NCBI GenBank assembly: GCA_027485675.1
Contig: JAIXQP010000032.1
Span: forward strand, 1 to 43,542
Reading direction: 5' to 3'
DNA from: Terriglobales bacterium
Lineage (GTDB): Bacteria > Acidobacteriota > Terriglobia > Bryobacterales > Bryobacteraceae
Length of the DNA stretch: 43,542 nt
Below, piece by piece: positions 25,035-34,710 of the stretch. The stretch's first letter is position 1. The number at the start of each line of letters is the position of its first letter. The notes beneath the pieces were generated by a model that searched no databases, had not been told where the DNA came from, and saw nothing but the letters and a program-made list of their open reading frames with translations. Both the position numbers and the translations under genes were made by a program.

Positions 25035-25310
25035 ATGCGAATTCGATGGACGCGCTTCGCGGCCGCTGATCTGGAGAGCATCAGCGCCTACCTGGAAGTG
25101 CATAAACCGCATTTTCGAGAGCCCACCATGCGAAGGCTCTATCAGAGGATTCGCGACTTAAAGTCGACTCCGTACGCCGGACGACCAGGTCGGATCAACG
25201 GAACCCGCGAGTTGCTCTTCGCGCCGATGCCGTATATCGCCGTTTATCGGGTCAGCCCTGACACCATTGAAGTCTTGCGTATCTTCCATTCTGCGCAGAA
25301 CCGGCAGTGA
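25035..25310 (+). CDS. RelE/ParE-family toxin
   Basis: The 91-residue basic protein has the ParE/RelE layout: RWTRFAAADLESISAYL at the N-terminus, a helix with RLYQRIRDLKSTPYAGRPGR, and the core strands RELLFAPMPYIAVYRV then IEVLRIFHSAQNR. ParE members poison gyrase while RelE members cut mRNA on ribosomes; this one is nearer ParE by pattern, without proof. The frame is intact and starts with no gap after the antitoxin stop, as usual for the operon. Confidence 0.88.
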   Translation: MRIRWTRFAAADLESISAYLEVHKPHFREPTMRRLYQRIRDLKSTPYAGRPGRINGTRELLFAPMPYIAVYRVSPDTIEVLRIFHSAQNRQ

Positions 25311-25382
25311 CCATTCCCCCACCCCAACACAGTTCACGCCGCAGCTTAACTTCCCCACGCTAAACTAAGTTCTGCGACCGGT

Positions 25383-25949
25383 ATGACCAACACAGGCCCA
25401 GCCGTCACAGCTCTCCTCCACTCCTGGCAAGACGGCAATCGAGCGGCGCTCGATCAAATCGTCGACCAACTCTACGCCCAACTCCGCGCCGTCGCCGGCC
25501 AACAACTCGGCAGCGAACGCCCCGGCCACACCCTCGCCGCCACCGCCCTCGTCCACGAAGCCTACCTCCGCCTCCAAGCCAACGCCAAAGTCCACTTCGT
25601 CGACCGCCACCACTTCCTCGCCATCGCCTCCCGCGCCATGCGCTGCATCCTCGTCGATTACGCCCGCGGCCGCAAACGCCTCAAACGCGACGGCGGCCAG
25701 CAAGTCACCCTCACCGAGTTCGCCGCCGTCAGTAACTCCGCCCCCGACCTCCTCGCCATCAACACCGCCCTCGATAAACTCGCCACCGTCGACCCCCGCA
25801 AAGTCCAACTCCTCGAACTCGTCTCCTTCGCCGGCGCCACCTACGCCGAAGCCGCCGCCGTCCTCGATATCTCCGAAGCTACCGTCCACCGCGACCTCAA
25901 GTTCGCCCGCGCCTGGCTCAAAAACGAACTCAAGGGAGAGAGCGCCTGA
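25383..25949 (+). CDS. ECF-type sigma factor (sig-70_X6-like)
   Basis: The 188-residue protein matches ECF-like sigma factors common in acidobacteria and planctomycetes: region 2 with TALVHEAYLRLQ, FLAIASRAMRCILVDYARGR (about 55-100) and region 4 with LLELVSFAGATYAEAAAVL and ISEATVHRDLKFARAWL (about 140-180). It is followed directly by a Ser/Thr kinase gene (stop TGA, then ATG), an arrangement typical of this group in which the kinase is thought to control the sigma factor. Codons end mostly in C, like the native neighbours. Confidence 0.9.
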   Translation: MTNTGPAVTALLHSWQDGNRAALDQIVDQLYAQLRAVAGQQLGSERPGHTLAATALVHEAYLRLQANAKVHFVDRHHFLAIASRAMRCILVDYARGRKRLKRDGGQQVTLTEFAAVSNSAPDLLAINTALDKLATVDPRKVQLLELVSFAGATYAEAAAVLDISEATVHRDLKFARAWLKNELKGESA

Positions 25950-28523
25950 ATGCCCGACACCGCCCACCGCTGGCGCCGCATCGAAACCCTCTTCCATCGC
26001 GCCAGCGCCTTGCCCTCCCCCGAACGCCTCGCCCTCCTCGATGCCGAGTGCGCCAACGACCCCGATCTCCGCCGCACCCTCGAAGACCTCCTCCTCTCCG
26101 ATTCCGATTCCGCCGTTCTCGATCACGCCATCATCACCGAAGCCCGCCACTTCATCGACGACATCGCCCCCGGCGACACCTTCGGCGCCTTCCGCCTCGA
26201 AGAACTCCTCGGCCACGGCGGTATGGGCGCCGTCTATCGCGCCATCCGCATCGATCAGGAGTTCTCCCAGCAAGTCGCCATCAAGCTCGTCCGCAGCCAC
26301 CTCCGCGCCGAAGATTGGACCCGCCGCTTCCTCCGCGAACGCCAGATCCTCGCCCGCCTCAACCACCCCTATATCGCCCGCCTCCTCGACGGCGGCAGCC
26401 TCAACGGCCGCCCCTACATCGTCATGGAGTACGTCGAAGGCGTCACCGCCGATGCCTACGTCCAGCAACACTCCCTCCCCACCCGCGATCGCATCCTGCT
26501 CTTTCAGAAGGTCTGCCAGGCAGTCAGTTACGCCCACGGCCAACTCGTCGTCCACCGCGACCTCAAGCCGCAAAACATCCTCGTCCAATCCGGCGGCCTC
26601 CCCAAACTCCTCGATTTCGGCATCGCCAAGCCCCTCGAAGAGGACGAACTCACCGCCCTCACCCAAGCCAGCCAGCGCCTCCTCACCCCCCAGTACGCGG
26701 CCCCCGAACAGGTCCTCGGCCAGCCCATCACCACCGCCACCGACGTCTACGCCCTCGGCGCCCTCCTCTACGCCCTCCTCACCAACCAGGCCCCCTTCCA
26801 CGCCACCGGCCTCTCCGGCTTCGCCCTCGAAAAAGCCATCTGCGACCAGGACCCACCGCCCCCCGGCACCCTCGTCAAACTCGACCCCGACATCGACTCC
26901 ATCGTCGCCCGCGCCATGCGCAAGGAATCCGCTCAGCGCTACCCCTCCGTCGCCGCCCTCGAAGCCGATCTCGAACGCTGGCTCGGCGGCTATCCCGTCG
27001 AAGCCAGCCGCGGCAACTGGCAGTACCGCACCCGCAAGTTCCTCCGCCGCCGCGCCGGCGCCGTCTTCGCCGCCACGCTACTCATCGGATCCCTCGCCGG
27101 CGGCTTCGCCTCCACCCGCGTCCAGCAGCAGAAGGCCGAACGCCGCCTCGAAGAGGTCCGCGAACTCGCCAACCGCTTCCTGTTCGAGTTCCACGACAGC
27201 ATCGCCGCCCTCCCCGGCGCCACCAGGTCCCGCCAGATGGTCGTCGCCCGCGCCATCGAATACCTCGACCGCCTCGCCGCCGAATCCGAAGGCGACCGCC
27301 GCCTCGAAGCCGACCTCGCCGCCGGCTACGAACGCATTCGCGATATTCAATACGGGTACGACTACGGCCACCTCAACGATGTCGATGGCGCCGTCGCCAG
27401 CGCCAAACGCGCCCTCGCCCTGCGCCAGAAACTCCTCGCCGCCACCCCCAACGACCCCGCCGCCATCGCCGCCGCCGCTAAGGTCAACCTCGATCTCGCC
27501 AACCTCCTCGCCGAAACCGGCGCCTCCCTCGATCAAGCCAGCGCCTATCTCGACACCGCCCGGCGCCTCTTCGCCGCCGGCGCCCCGGCCCAGCCCGGCG
27601 CCCTCCCCCAGCTCCGCAGCGAGTCCAGCGTCGCCACCGCTGCCGCCGCCATTGAAAACGCCAAAGGCGATGGCGCCCGCGCCGTCGCCGCCGCCCGCCG
27701 CGCCGTCGAACTCCAGCAGAAGGTCTACGATTCCAGCCGCGACCCCGCCGACGCCCCCCGCCTCCTCGGCGCCATCCAAATGCTCGGCGACGCCCTCCTC
27801 CTCGGCGCCAACCTCCCCTTCGAAGCGCTCGCCGCCTACCAACGCGCCCTGCAGGTGCTCCCCGCCCTCCCGCCCGGCCTCCAGCAGGAGATGAACCGCG
27901 GCCAACTGCTCGCCCGTATCGGTCTCGCCTATGCCATCGCCGACCGCCACGCCGAAGCCCTCCCCTACCGCCGCCAGGCCCTCTCCGTCGCCGAAGCCAT
28001 CGCCGCCCGTGACCCCCAAAACGCTCTCGCCGCTCGCGACCTCGCCGTCGCCTGTCTCAACGCCGCCCAAAACGAGTTCAAGGCCGGCAGCAAGGCCGAA
28101 GCCGTCCGCCTCGCCCGCCGCATGGTCGCCATGTTTGAAGTCGCCATGCAGCAAAGCAACGGCAGCGGCCAGTCGCGCACCGACTACGCCGCCGCCCTCG
28201 AGGACCTCGCCGATTACCTCCTCCGCACCGAAGCGCGGACCGAACCGGAATCCCTCCTGCAAAAAGCGATCGCCATCCGCGAAGACATCGTCCGCCAGCA
28301 CCCCGAACGCGGCGTCTTCCAGTCCCACCTCGCCCACGCCTGGACCCAGTTCGGCGATTCCTACGTCCGCTGGGGCGAACCGGCCAAAGCGGAGGCGATG
28401 TACCGCAAAGCCCTCGCCACCTACGAAAAGCTCGAACGCGATCAGCGCCTCAACGGACTCGACCGCTCCGATTGGGAGCGCACCAAAGAGCACCTCGCCA
28501 ATCTCTCCCCCAAGAAAAAATAG
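25950..28523 (+). CDS. Membrane Ser/Thr protein kinase with repeat-rich tail
   Basis: The 857-residue protein has an N-terminal helical region (about 1-70), a complete Hanks-type kinase (glycine loop LGHGGMGAVY, Lys112 in VAIKL, VVHRDLKPQN with Asp204, LLDFGIAKP with Asp222, YAAPEQ), a juxtamembrane stretch, one transmembrane segment (about 370-388) and a long C-terminal Ala-rich helical part (about 395-850) that looks like TPR-type repeats. The kinase faces the cytoplasm and the repeat part would lie outside. Adjacency with no gap to the ECF sigma gene suggests it phosphorylates or otherwise controls that factor. Confidence 0.92.
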   Translation: MPDTAHRWRRIETLFHRASALPSPERLALLDAECANDPDLRRTLEDLLLSDSDSAVLDHAIITEARHFIDDIAPGDTFGAFRLEELLGHGGMGAVYRAIRIDQEFSQQVAIKLVRSHLRAEDWTRRFLRERQILARLNHPYIARLLDGGSLNGRPYIVMEYVEGVTADAYVQQHSLPTRDRILLFQKVCQAVSYAHGQLVVHRDLKPQNILVQSGGLPKLLDFGIAKPLEEDELTALTQASQRLLTPQYAAPEQVLGQPITTATDVYALGALLYALLTNQAPFHATGLSGFALEKAICDQDPPPPGTLVKLDPDIDSIVARAMRKESAQRYPSVAALEADLERWLGGYPVEASRGNWQYRTRKFLRRRAGAVFAATLLIGSLAGGFASTRVQQQKAERRLEEVRELANRFLFEFHDSIAALPGATRSRQMVVARAIEYLDRLAAESEGDRRLEADLAAGYERIRDIQYGYDYGHLNDVDGAVASAKRALALRQKLLAATPNDPAAIAAAAKVNLDLANLLAETGASLDQASAYLDTARRLFAAGAPAQPGALPQLRSESSVATAAAAIENAKGDGARAVAAARRAVELQQKVYDSSRDPADAPRLLGAIQMLGDALLLGANLPFEALAAYQRALQVLPALPPGLQQEMNRGQLLARIGLAYAIADRHAEALPYRRQALSVAEAIAARDPQNALAARDLAVACLNAAQNEFKAGSKAEAVRLARRMVAMFEVAMQQSNGSGQSRTDYAAALEDLADYLLRTEARTEPESLLQKAIAIREDIVRQHPERGVFQSHLAHAWTQFGDSYVRWGEPAKAEAMYRKALATYEKLERDQRLNGLDRSDWERTKEHLANLSPKKK

Positions 28524-28566
28524 GGGAGCTTCCAGCTTTCGCCAGTCGCCCCCCTCCCGGAATGGA

Positions 28567-31500
28567 CTACGGGATAAGGTTCGCTAAACCATCTCCTCCC
28601 TCACCCTCCCGCACCGACTCCCCCGCCATCGGTGCCCGGTTAGAGCGCGCGACCCGGTACAGCGCTCCGTTCGTCGTCCAATCCACCTCAGGATGGTTGC
28701 TGCTCCCTACCGCCTCACTCAGACCGTACCGGCCTTCACCAGGAACCGTTCGTCCGGCCCCAAGCAACGGCGACAGTGATGCGGGCGGCATGCGATCAAC
28801 TTCAAAGAAAGCCTCCAAGCGCAACGTCTCATACCGGACCCGCACCTTCCGTATTAGGCCGGTGCTGCCGTCCTCCCACCTGGCGAATCGATACTGTGAT
28901 TTCCCATCAATCGAAACACTCCCGCTGATGACAATCGTGTGCTCCGTATGGGCATACCAGGCAAAGTACGCCGGCAAAGTGGTCTCCACACCGTCTACGT
29001 TTGCCTTCACCCCGGGGATGGTCGCCGCAAGCAGCACACGCCGTGCTTCCAGCGGGTTGAACTGCGCCCTCACCATTTGCGGCGAGAAAATCGTTAGCGA
29101 GATCTGAAGCTCCTTGCTCGTCACCCGGCCGAGTACAAAGTCGACGTCCCAGTTGATATCCCCAAACTCTAGGGCCGGTTGCGCCGTCAATACTACCCGC
29201 GTCCCATGCCGGTAGAACTCCCCGTCTGGCACTGTATTCGCTGTCACTCCAATCGTCCCGTTGGTGACCGGAAGCACTTGCATGCGGAACCAGGCTTCAT
29301 ACATCGCCGTGATAGATCCGCCATTGGCGGTCGCCTGGATCGTCGTGCTCGCTCCCGCTCGCATGCTGCCCTGGATGAGCCAGCCCTGTGGGATCTGTCG
29401 CTCACGGTCTCCCCTCTGCGGCAACATCTCGAGTTGATGCGACGACTCAATCGGCCAGTAGAAAGTCGCCGATCCCGTGTAGGTCGCGCCGTCCACTTGA
29501 AACGGCATGTTCGCGGGGTTCGTATCAATGTGAGTCGGCCTCACACGGTGAAACACCACCGGCACCCGCAATTCCTGCGCCAGCGGCGAGCGGAAGATCA
29601 CCTCTCCCCGATGCCGCCCGTAAGGCACCGCTGCTCCCACCGCTGTGATGGTGAACACTCCCGGCGCCCGCGCCCCGTTCAGCGGCGTAACTTGGAGCCA
29701 AGGTGCGCTGACCGTAACTGAAAGCTCCAATCCACTCGGGACCGAGGTCAACAGATTCAACGAACTCGCTACTGACTGTTCGCCCACCAGGAGAATCTCG
29801 CCGCCCGGTTGTGCCGTCAGCGTGGCCCTCTGCACCACGGTTACCGGCACCACCAGTTGGCCCGAGCCCTGCGCCGTCAGCGCGTCCGACACTGTCACCT
29901 CGCACCGGTGCGTCCCCGGCCCTAAAAGCCGGATCGACGCCCTGACCGACAGCCGCACCGTCGAGCCCAGCATTTCGGCATCTAACCAATTACTGCACCC
30001 GGTCACCGCCACCGGGCTCGTCCCCAACCCCGTCACCGCTACATACTCCACCGGCAATACGCCGCCCTGCAGAATCTGCCACTCCACCGCCGCCGGATTG
30101 GCGATCAGCCGCGGCCGAATCGTCACCGTCACCGGCCTGGCACTCGCCGGCAGATTCCGCGCGTCGCCTGCCACCATCGCCAATAGCGTATGCGTCCCTA
30201 ACGGTAGATTCGGCAACGTCACCGTGGCCTGCGCCATCGAACCAAACGAAGACGTCATCACTCCCTTCGTCAGAAACTCCGTAACCCCGTTCGTCACTCG
30301 CGAGATAGAGTACTCTCCCTGGGTTTGAAGAGTATCCATCAGCTGCAACCGCAACGAAACCGCCTGCCCCTGCGTTGCCGTCGCCGGCTCCGCCACCACG
30401 GAGAGCGACGGCGCCGCCCGCACCGTCAGTTCCACCTCCACCACGGTTGTCTGTCCCCTCGACGTCAACTCCACTCCGCCCCGATGCACCCCCGGCGGCA
30501 ACATCCAAACCCCGCTCCCTAGCCCGCTCCCCAGCCCCACCTCCAGTGGAATCCCGGCAGGCGACAGCGTGCCCGCGGTGGCCGATACGGTCAGCGGCAA
30601 CCCCGGCAACACTCGGATCCGGACCGGCGTCCCCGCCGTCCCTCCCATCCGCAGCGTCTGCGACGGCACTGCCGTAGCTCCGGGCCGCATCTGAAACACC
30701 ATCTTCCGGGTGCTCAGCGACAAACTGGGCATCTCCGCCGCCTTATGCCGCAGCCACACCTGCCGCGTCGCCGCCACCGTCGCTAGCGCATGATTCTGAT
30801 ATGCGTTCTCCGGCGCTGCAAACGTATAGCCTGTACCAAACTCGCTCACACACAACGCCTCGCCAGCTGCTGGACTCCACGCCGTCGTCCCCTGCGTCAC
30901 CCGCCACGCCCGGTCTTGCCGTGTGCTTCCCACCTCCCGCCGCAACGCGCAAGCCACCGGTAGCGCTTGCGTCTCCGGACCCGAACTCCACCGTCCGTCA
31001 CGGTTCAGCATCGCGGCCCCATTCCGCCCCCAGTCCCCCTCCGCCCAGGACCACACCATCGCCGGCAGCCGCACATCCGCGGCGCTCACCTGCGTCATCC
31101 CCAACGAAGCCACCCCGCACCGGACCGCATTCCGCACTCCCACGGCATCCAGAACACCGCCCGCAGTGGACTCTGCCACGTCCCACCAGGAGAGCGGCTG
31201 CATGCTCCCCCGCTGCGCCAGCTCCATGCCGTCACTCGCCACGCAACCCACCAAATTCTGATCGTTCACCCGGTCGCTGACCTGGCCCGGTCTGGCCGCG
31301 TTCCAAACCACCGCCGAGCCTGTCACCGGCGGACCGTTGAACTGAGCCACCAGCACCGGCTTCCCCGCCGCCCGCATCTCGCCGGGGGTAGGCCACCGCA
31401 GCGGCATCCCCTGGTTGGGATACAGGCGCGCCCCGAGCGTCCGTTGCACCTCCTCGTAGACCGCCGCCATCTGCGAGCCCGGAAGCTGAAAGTTATTGAG

Positions 31501-32097
31501 GCGCACAAGCACCACTTGGCCCGGGTTGGCGTCCACCCAATTGGCTACCTCCTGGAGCGCGTAGCCGAATAGCCGGAACCGGCCATCCGGAAGACCACAC
31601 TCGGTGCCGGTCTCGGCCCGGCAAAGCCGCAGCGCCTCGCCGCTGCCCCCGCCGGCGAAGTGCCGCAGGTCGAAGACCACCAGCCGGGCCCCGGCGTTGA
31701 GTTGGTCGGTAACCGAGAGGGTTTGCTGCGCCTGGGAAACCGGGTAGCCTTGCCCCGCGTTGGCGTAGGACCCTTGGGCCGCCGGCCAGGACAGGAAGTT
31801 CACCGGGGTATCGGTGCCGATCCCGAGCAGTTGCTGCTCGAGAGCCCACGCCGCCCACTGCAAACGCCGGACCCCCGCAAGATTCCGGCGGTCGTTCACG
31901 CAAAAGCCGCCACTTTCTCTGAGATCGACTTCACACGCCCGGTCTTCCCCGGTCGCCAGGTTCATCCTGGCCCAGTCGGAATGTTGACAGGCGCGTTGGT
32001 TGAGATTGCCGCAATCGAACGAATTCTGCGCCTCGGCGCGAGTCAGGCCAAAGAGACTCAGCAGGCCCAGGGAAGCCAAACGGGACAAAAACTTCAT
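28567..32097 (-). CDS. Giant secreted protein with degenerate PI-PLC-like N-terminus
   Basis: The 1176-residue protein starts at the ATG at 32097, chosen for the AAGGAG site 8 nt upstream, and has a signal peptide (1-23, ending AEAQ). Residues about 95-210 resemble the PI-PLC X fold: WPAAQGSYA, then QTLSVTDQLNAGARLVVFDL, then NWVDANPGQVVLVRLNNF. The expected catalytic His (GTHNS pattern) is replaced by Gln108, and the second expected His near 159 is not seen. Residues about 450-880 form several beta-sandwich, Ig/BACON-like units; about 900-1110 look like InlB-type B-repeats. It is probably exported and adhesive or ligand-binding rather than an active lipase. It stands alone, convergent with the kinase gene. 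Confidence 0.7.
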   Translation of the reverse strand: MKFLSRLASLGLLSLFGLTRAEAQNSFDCGNLNQRACQHSDWARMNLATGEDRACEVDLRESGGFCVNDRRNLAGVRRLQWAAWALEQQLLGIGTDTPVNFLSWPAAQGSYANAGQGYPVSQAQQTLSVTDQLNAGARLVVFDLRHFAGGGSGEALRLCRAETGTECGLPDGRFRLFGYALQEVANWVDANPGQVVLVRLNNFQLPGSQMAAVYEEVQRTLGARLYPNQGMPLRWPTPGEMRAAGKPVLVAQFNGPPVTGSAVVWNAARPGQVSDRVNDQNLVGCVASDGMELAQRGSMQPLSWWDVAESTAGGVLDAVGVRNAVRCGVASLGMTQVSAADVRLPAMVWSWAEGDWGRNGAAMLNRDGRWSSGPETQALPVACALRREVGSTRQDRAWRVTQGTTAWSPAAGEALCVSEFGTGYTFAAPENAYQNHALATVAATRQVWLRHKAAEMPSLSLSTRKMVFQMRPGATAVPSQTLRMGGTAGTPVRIRVLPGLPLTVSATAGTLSPAGIPLEVGLGSGLGSGVWMLPPGVHRGGVELTSRGQTTVVEVELTVRAAPSLSVVAEPATATQGQAVSLRLQLMDTLQTQGEYSISRVTNGVTEFLTKGVMTSSFGSMAQATVTLPNLPLGTHTLLAMVAGDARNLPASARPVTVTIRPRLIANPAAVEWQILQGGVLPVEYVAVTGLGTSPVAVTGCSNWLDAEMLGSTVRLSVRASIRLLGPGTHRCEVTVSDALTAQGSGQLVVPVTVVQRATLTAQPGGEILLVGEQSVASSLNLLTSVPSGLELSVTVSAPWLQVTPLNGARAPGVFTITAVGAAVPYGRHRGEVIFRSPLAQELRVPVVFHRVRPTHIDTNPANMPFQVDGATYTGSATFYWPIESSHQLEMLPQRGDRERQIPQGWLIQGSMRAGASTTIQATANGGSITAMYEAWFRMQVLPVTNGTIGVTANTVPDGEFYRHGTRVVLTAQPALEFGDINWDVDFVLGRVTSKELQISLTIFSPQMVRAQFNPLEARRVLLAATIPGVKANVDGVETTLPAYFAWYAHTEHTIVISGSVSIDGKSQYRFARWEDGSTGLIRKVRVRYETLRLEAFFEVDRMPPASLSPLLGAGRTVPGEGRYGLSEAVGSSNHPEVDWTTNGALYRVARSNRAPMAGESVREGEGGDGLANLIP

Positions 32098-32265
32098 GGA
32101 TTTACTCCTTCGCAATGGCGCTCGCGACTCTTCGCAAGTCCGCTCGAGCCTGTATGCGACGGAACATCCCCGACACCCTCACCCAGTCAAAACATTTTCT
32201 GCGCCCGGCTCCCGGCATTCCATCCGCGCTACACTGGCCCCCAAGTCCGGCCGCTCCTCCTGCCC

Positions 32266-32967
32266 ATGCTCCCCCGCGCCCTCGCCCTCACCGCCCTTAC
32301 CCTCTACATCCTCGCCGCCATCGCCGGCGCCTCCTACTACGCCGTCGAAATCCGCCGCCTCCCGCCCACCCAGGCCAACCTTCTCATCGGCCTCCTCCTC
32401 GCCATCCTCCTCGGCCTCCCCGCCGCCATTGCCCTCTGGCGGCAAGCCACCCGCCCCCAGCGCGAGCGTGGCCACCGGCAGGCGGAAACGGAGGCCCGCC
32501 TCGCCACCCTCACGCAGATCCCCGGCGCCGAGCCCTTTCTCCCGTTGCTCCGCCGCGGTTACTTCCTCTCGGAAGAAGAACTCCGCCGCCGCATCGCCCG
32601 CGCCCGCGAGATCCTCGCCGTCCCCCACCGCGCACCCTTCGCCTCGCGCCTCTATGACGGATCCACCCTCACCGACGACCAGATCGACTACCTCGCCCTG
32701 CCCCACCGCTTCGCCCTCTGCGCCCACCTCCGCCCCCTCGAAGTCGCCCTCAAACAGGCGGGCCTGGTCACCTACCGCGCACCCGGCGCCATCGACGGCC
32801 ACTTCCGCCCCCACCCCGCCCACTTCCCCACCCCACCCGGCATCGAAGAGCAGTACGTACCCCGCTCCTCCCCCCGCGACGACGACGACCACTTCCTCTA
32901 TACCTGCCCCTCCTGCCGCCACACCCTCCTCGCCAACGGCAACGGCCCCCTCTGGCCCGCCCCTTGA
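32266..32967 (+). CDS. Membrane protein with C-terminal CxxC
   Basis: The 233-residue protein has two hydrophobic segments (about 4-25 and 37-57), a charged middle with RRGYFLSEEELRRRIARARE and a C-terminus containing YTCPSCRHTL, which could be half of a zinc ribbon. I do not recognise a family. The ATG at 32266 follows CTCCTGCCC; the longer open frame upstream is only a shadow of the secreted-protein gene. Codon use matches the C-biased neighbours, supporting a real gene. It is divergent from the giant secreted protein (168 bp apart) and convergent with the DUF1801-like gene. Confidence 0.7.
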   Translation: MLPRALALTALTLYILAAIAGASYYAVEIRRLPPTQANLLIGLLLAILLGLPAAIALWRQATRPQRERGHRQAETEARLATLTQIPGAEPFLPLLRRGYFLSEEELRRRIARAREILAVPHRAPFASRLYDGSTLTDDQIDYLALPHRFALCAHLRPLEVALKQAGLVTYRAPGAIDGHFRPHPAHFPTPPGIEEQYVPRSSPRDDDDHFLYTCPSCRHTLLANGNGPLWPAP

Positions 32968-33006
32968 AGAGTAGTCATCCCCATTCCTGCGTCGATCAAG
33001 ATCCCG

Positions 33007-33453
33007 TTACTTCTTCTTCCCGATTTTCGACACCGTCAAACCAACCGCCTTGCTCGGCTTGTCCATGTCCTCTCTCGCAAACGCAATCGCGGCGCGCACC
33101 AAAGCCTCCACCCGCTCGTTCCGATAGTCCGCCGCCGTCGACACATCGATATGGCGGATCAAGCTACCCGTTCCCGTCAATAACTGATGCGGATCCGGCA
33201 ACCGGCTCCCCCGGTTGAAGCCCAGGTTGAAGTGATTCGTATAAATGGGCAGCATGCAGAAGGCGTCGCCCAGCCGGTCGGAAAGCGAAAACACCGCCGT
33301 CAGAGCATGCGTCCGGTACAGCAGTTCGTTGGCTTCTGGATGCAGGTCGAGCAGGAACTGCCGCGCATCCACAAAGAGCGCGACGAGCGCCGGATCCTTG
33401 CGCTCCAGGTGCTCAAGAAAATCGGGATGAATCGGCCGGTTCCCACGCATCAC
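33007..33453 (-). CDS. DUF1801-like (YdhG-type) protein
   Basis: The 148-residue protein fits the DUF1801/YdhG pattern: a helical start (ALVALFVDARQFLLDLHPEA), the core ELLYRTHALTAVFSLSDR, then FCMLPIYTNHFNLGFNRGS and a Lys-rich end (KIGKKK). These small proteins are often described as iron-chaperone-like, but their role in most bacteria is not established. Likely cytoplasmic; no signal or membrane segment. It sits last in a run of three minus-strand genes (AraC regulator, small membrane protein, this), with about 30 bp to the preceding gene, so co-transcription is possible. Confidence 0.75.
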   Translation of the reverse strand: MMRGNRPIHPDFLEHLERKDPALVALFVDARQFLLDLHPEANELLYRTHALTAVFSLSDRLGDAFCMLPIYTNHFNLGFNRGSRLPDPHQLLTGTGSLIRHIDVSTAADYRNERVEALVRAAIAFAREDMDKPSKAVGLTVSKIGKKK

Positions 33454-33483
33454 TTCCCCCCAGTATCCGCTAATCCCCGGGGC

Positions 33484-33834
33484 TTACGCCCGCCGTCGCG
33501 TCGCCCAGGCAATGCCCAGCCGCCCCCCTGCGCCCAAAGTCACCAACAACGCCGGCACAAACCACCCCGGATGCGCAAAGCTAAACACGTTCATCAGCGA
33601 CAAAACCAACAGCAGCGCCGCCACCACCCACCCCAACCCCCCACTGCCCCCCAGCTTCGCCGCCAACCCGCCTCCCACCGCCGCCCCCAAACCCTGCGCC
33701 ACGCATACCGCGGCAAACACCCCGTCGCCGCTCAGCGCGCCATGCGCCCCCGTTTCCACCAACCCAATCACCACTCCCGCCACCACCAACCCCGCTACCA
33801 CCGCCCCCACCTTACGCATCATCGAGTGCTCCAT
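33484..33834 (-). CDS. Small four-helix membrane protein
   Basis: The 116-residue protein has four predicted transmembrane segments (about 8-27, 38-55, 66-84, 88-106) with many small residues, and ends ATRRRA. The start at 33834 (MEHSMMRKVGAVVAG) was preferred to an upstream in-frame ATG because AAAGGAG stands 8 nt before it. It lies 66 bp downstream of the AraC-type regulator on the same strand and may be its target or co-transcribed. Function unknown; the pattern recalls small uncharacterised integral membrane proteins. Confidence 0.7.
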   Translation of the reverse strand: MEHSMMRKVGAVVAGLVVAGVVIGLVETGAHGALSGDGVFAAVCVAQGLGAAVGGGLAAKLGGSGGLGWVVAALLLVLSLMNVFSFAHPGWFVPALLVTLGAGGRLGIAWATRRRA

Positions 33835-33900
33835 ATCACCATCTCCTTTCCTCTCTGGTATCTCATCCCATCCCGCCCCCTGACTTGAAGATTTCGGCAC

Positions 33901-34710
33901 TCATCGCACTTTCGGCACGAAATGCGGCGCCGCCGATGGGGCCGCCCCCTCCTGGCGCAGCCGCAGATACTCTCCCGGCGCCTGCCCTCCAAACCGCCGG
34001 AACTCGTTGTTCATATGCGCTTGGTCCGCATACCCGTGCCGCGCCGCCAGCTCCGCCAGCCCCCCGGCGCTCCCCACTCCCCGCAGCGCCGCGTCGAACC
34101 GTCCCAACTGCAACCACAACTTCGGAGACAGCCCCAGCTCCACCGCGAACCGCTTCCGCAACCCCCGCGGCGAAAGGCTCAACTCCTCGGCCAGCGCATC
34201 CACCCGCCAGTTCAGCGCCGCCAGCCGTGCCCGCCCTGGCAAGCGGCACCGCACCGCCTCCGGCTCCAGGTGGTCGCCGATCCACCCCGCCAGCGTCTCC
34301 ATCTTCCCCCGAGCCGTCGGGGCCTCATATAACTGCTCCCGCAGCCGCCAGGCCGCACCGCCCAGCAGCGCCGCCAGCGGAATCGGATACCCCAGCCCCC
34401 GCTGCACCGCTACCCCAAACAGTTGGGCGCACGCCGCCGGCTCAAGCCGCGCCCCCACCAGGTGCAGCTCTCCGGCCGTCTCGGCATACCGCGGTGCCGC
34501 CTGCACCGGCGTCAACCAGCCCTCCTCGAATCGCACCCCCGCCGCCCCCGGCTCGCTGTACCAGCAGTGGCTCCCCGCCAGACTGACAATCAGCTCGGCA
34601 TAGGGTTTCGGCAGGCCTTGGTATCGCCCCACCGGCCGGCCCCACAGCACCCACAGCGCCCGCACCTGTCCGCGCAGCCTCGCCGGTGGAGGCATCATCT
34701 CCATCTCCAT
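33901..34710 (-). CDS. AraC-family transcriptional regulator
   Basis: The 269-residue protein has an N-terminal ligand domain of the type often called DUF6597 (LPKPYAELIVSLAG, then GARLEPAACAQLFG) and a C-terminal double helix-turn-helix: WRVDALAEELSLSPRGLRKRF, then LAELAARHGYADQAHMNNEF and FGGQAPGEYL. It would bind DNA and respond to an unknown small molecule. Of several in-frame ATGs I chose 34710 because GGGGAGG lies 7 nt upstream; the longest frame would add 39 Arg-rich residues. The likely target is the small membrane protein gene downstream. This gene closes the C-skewed core region. Confidence 0.82.
   Translation of the reverse strand: MEMEMMPPPARLRGQVRALWVLWGRPVGRYQGLPKPYAELIVSLAGSHCWYSEPGAAGVRFEEGWLTPVQAAPRYAETAGELHLVGARLEPAACAQLFGVAVQRGLGYPIPLAALLGGAAWRLREQLYEAPTARGKMETLAGWIGDHLEPEAVRCRLPGRARLAALNWRVDALAEELSLSPRGLRKRFAVELGLSPKLWLQLGRFDAALRGVGSAGGLAELAARHGYADQAHMNNEFRRFGGQAPGEYLRLRQEGAAPSAAPHFVPKVR

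Noticed and set aside
25365-28493. Minus-strand frames of 478 and 471 aa over the sigma factor and Ser/Thr kinase
   Set aside because: Glu/Gly/Ala-rich antisense shadows; all catalytic kinase motifs are on the plus strand.
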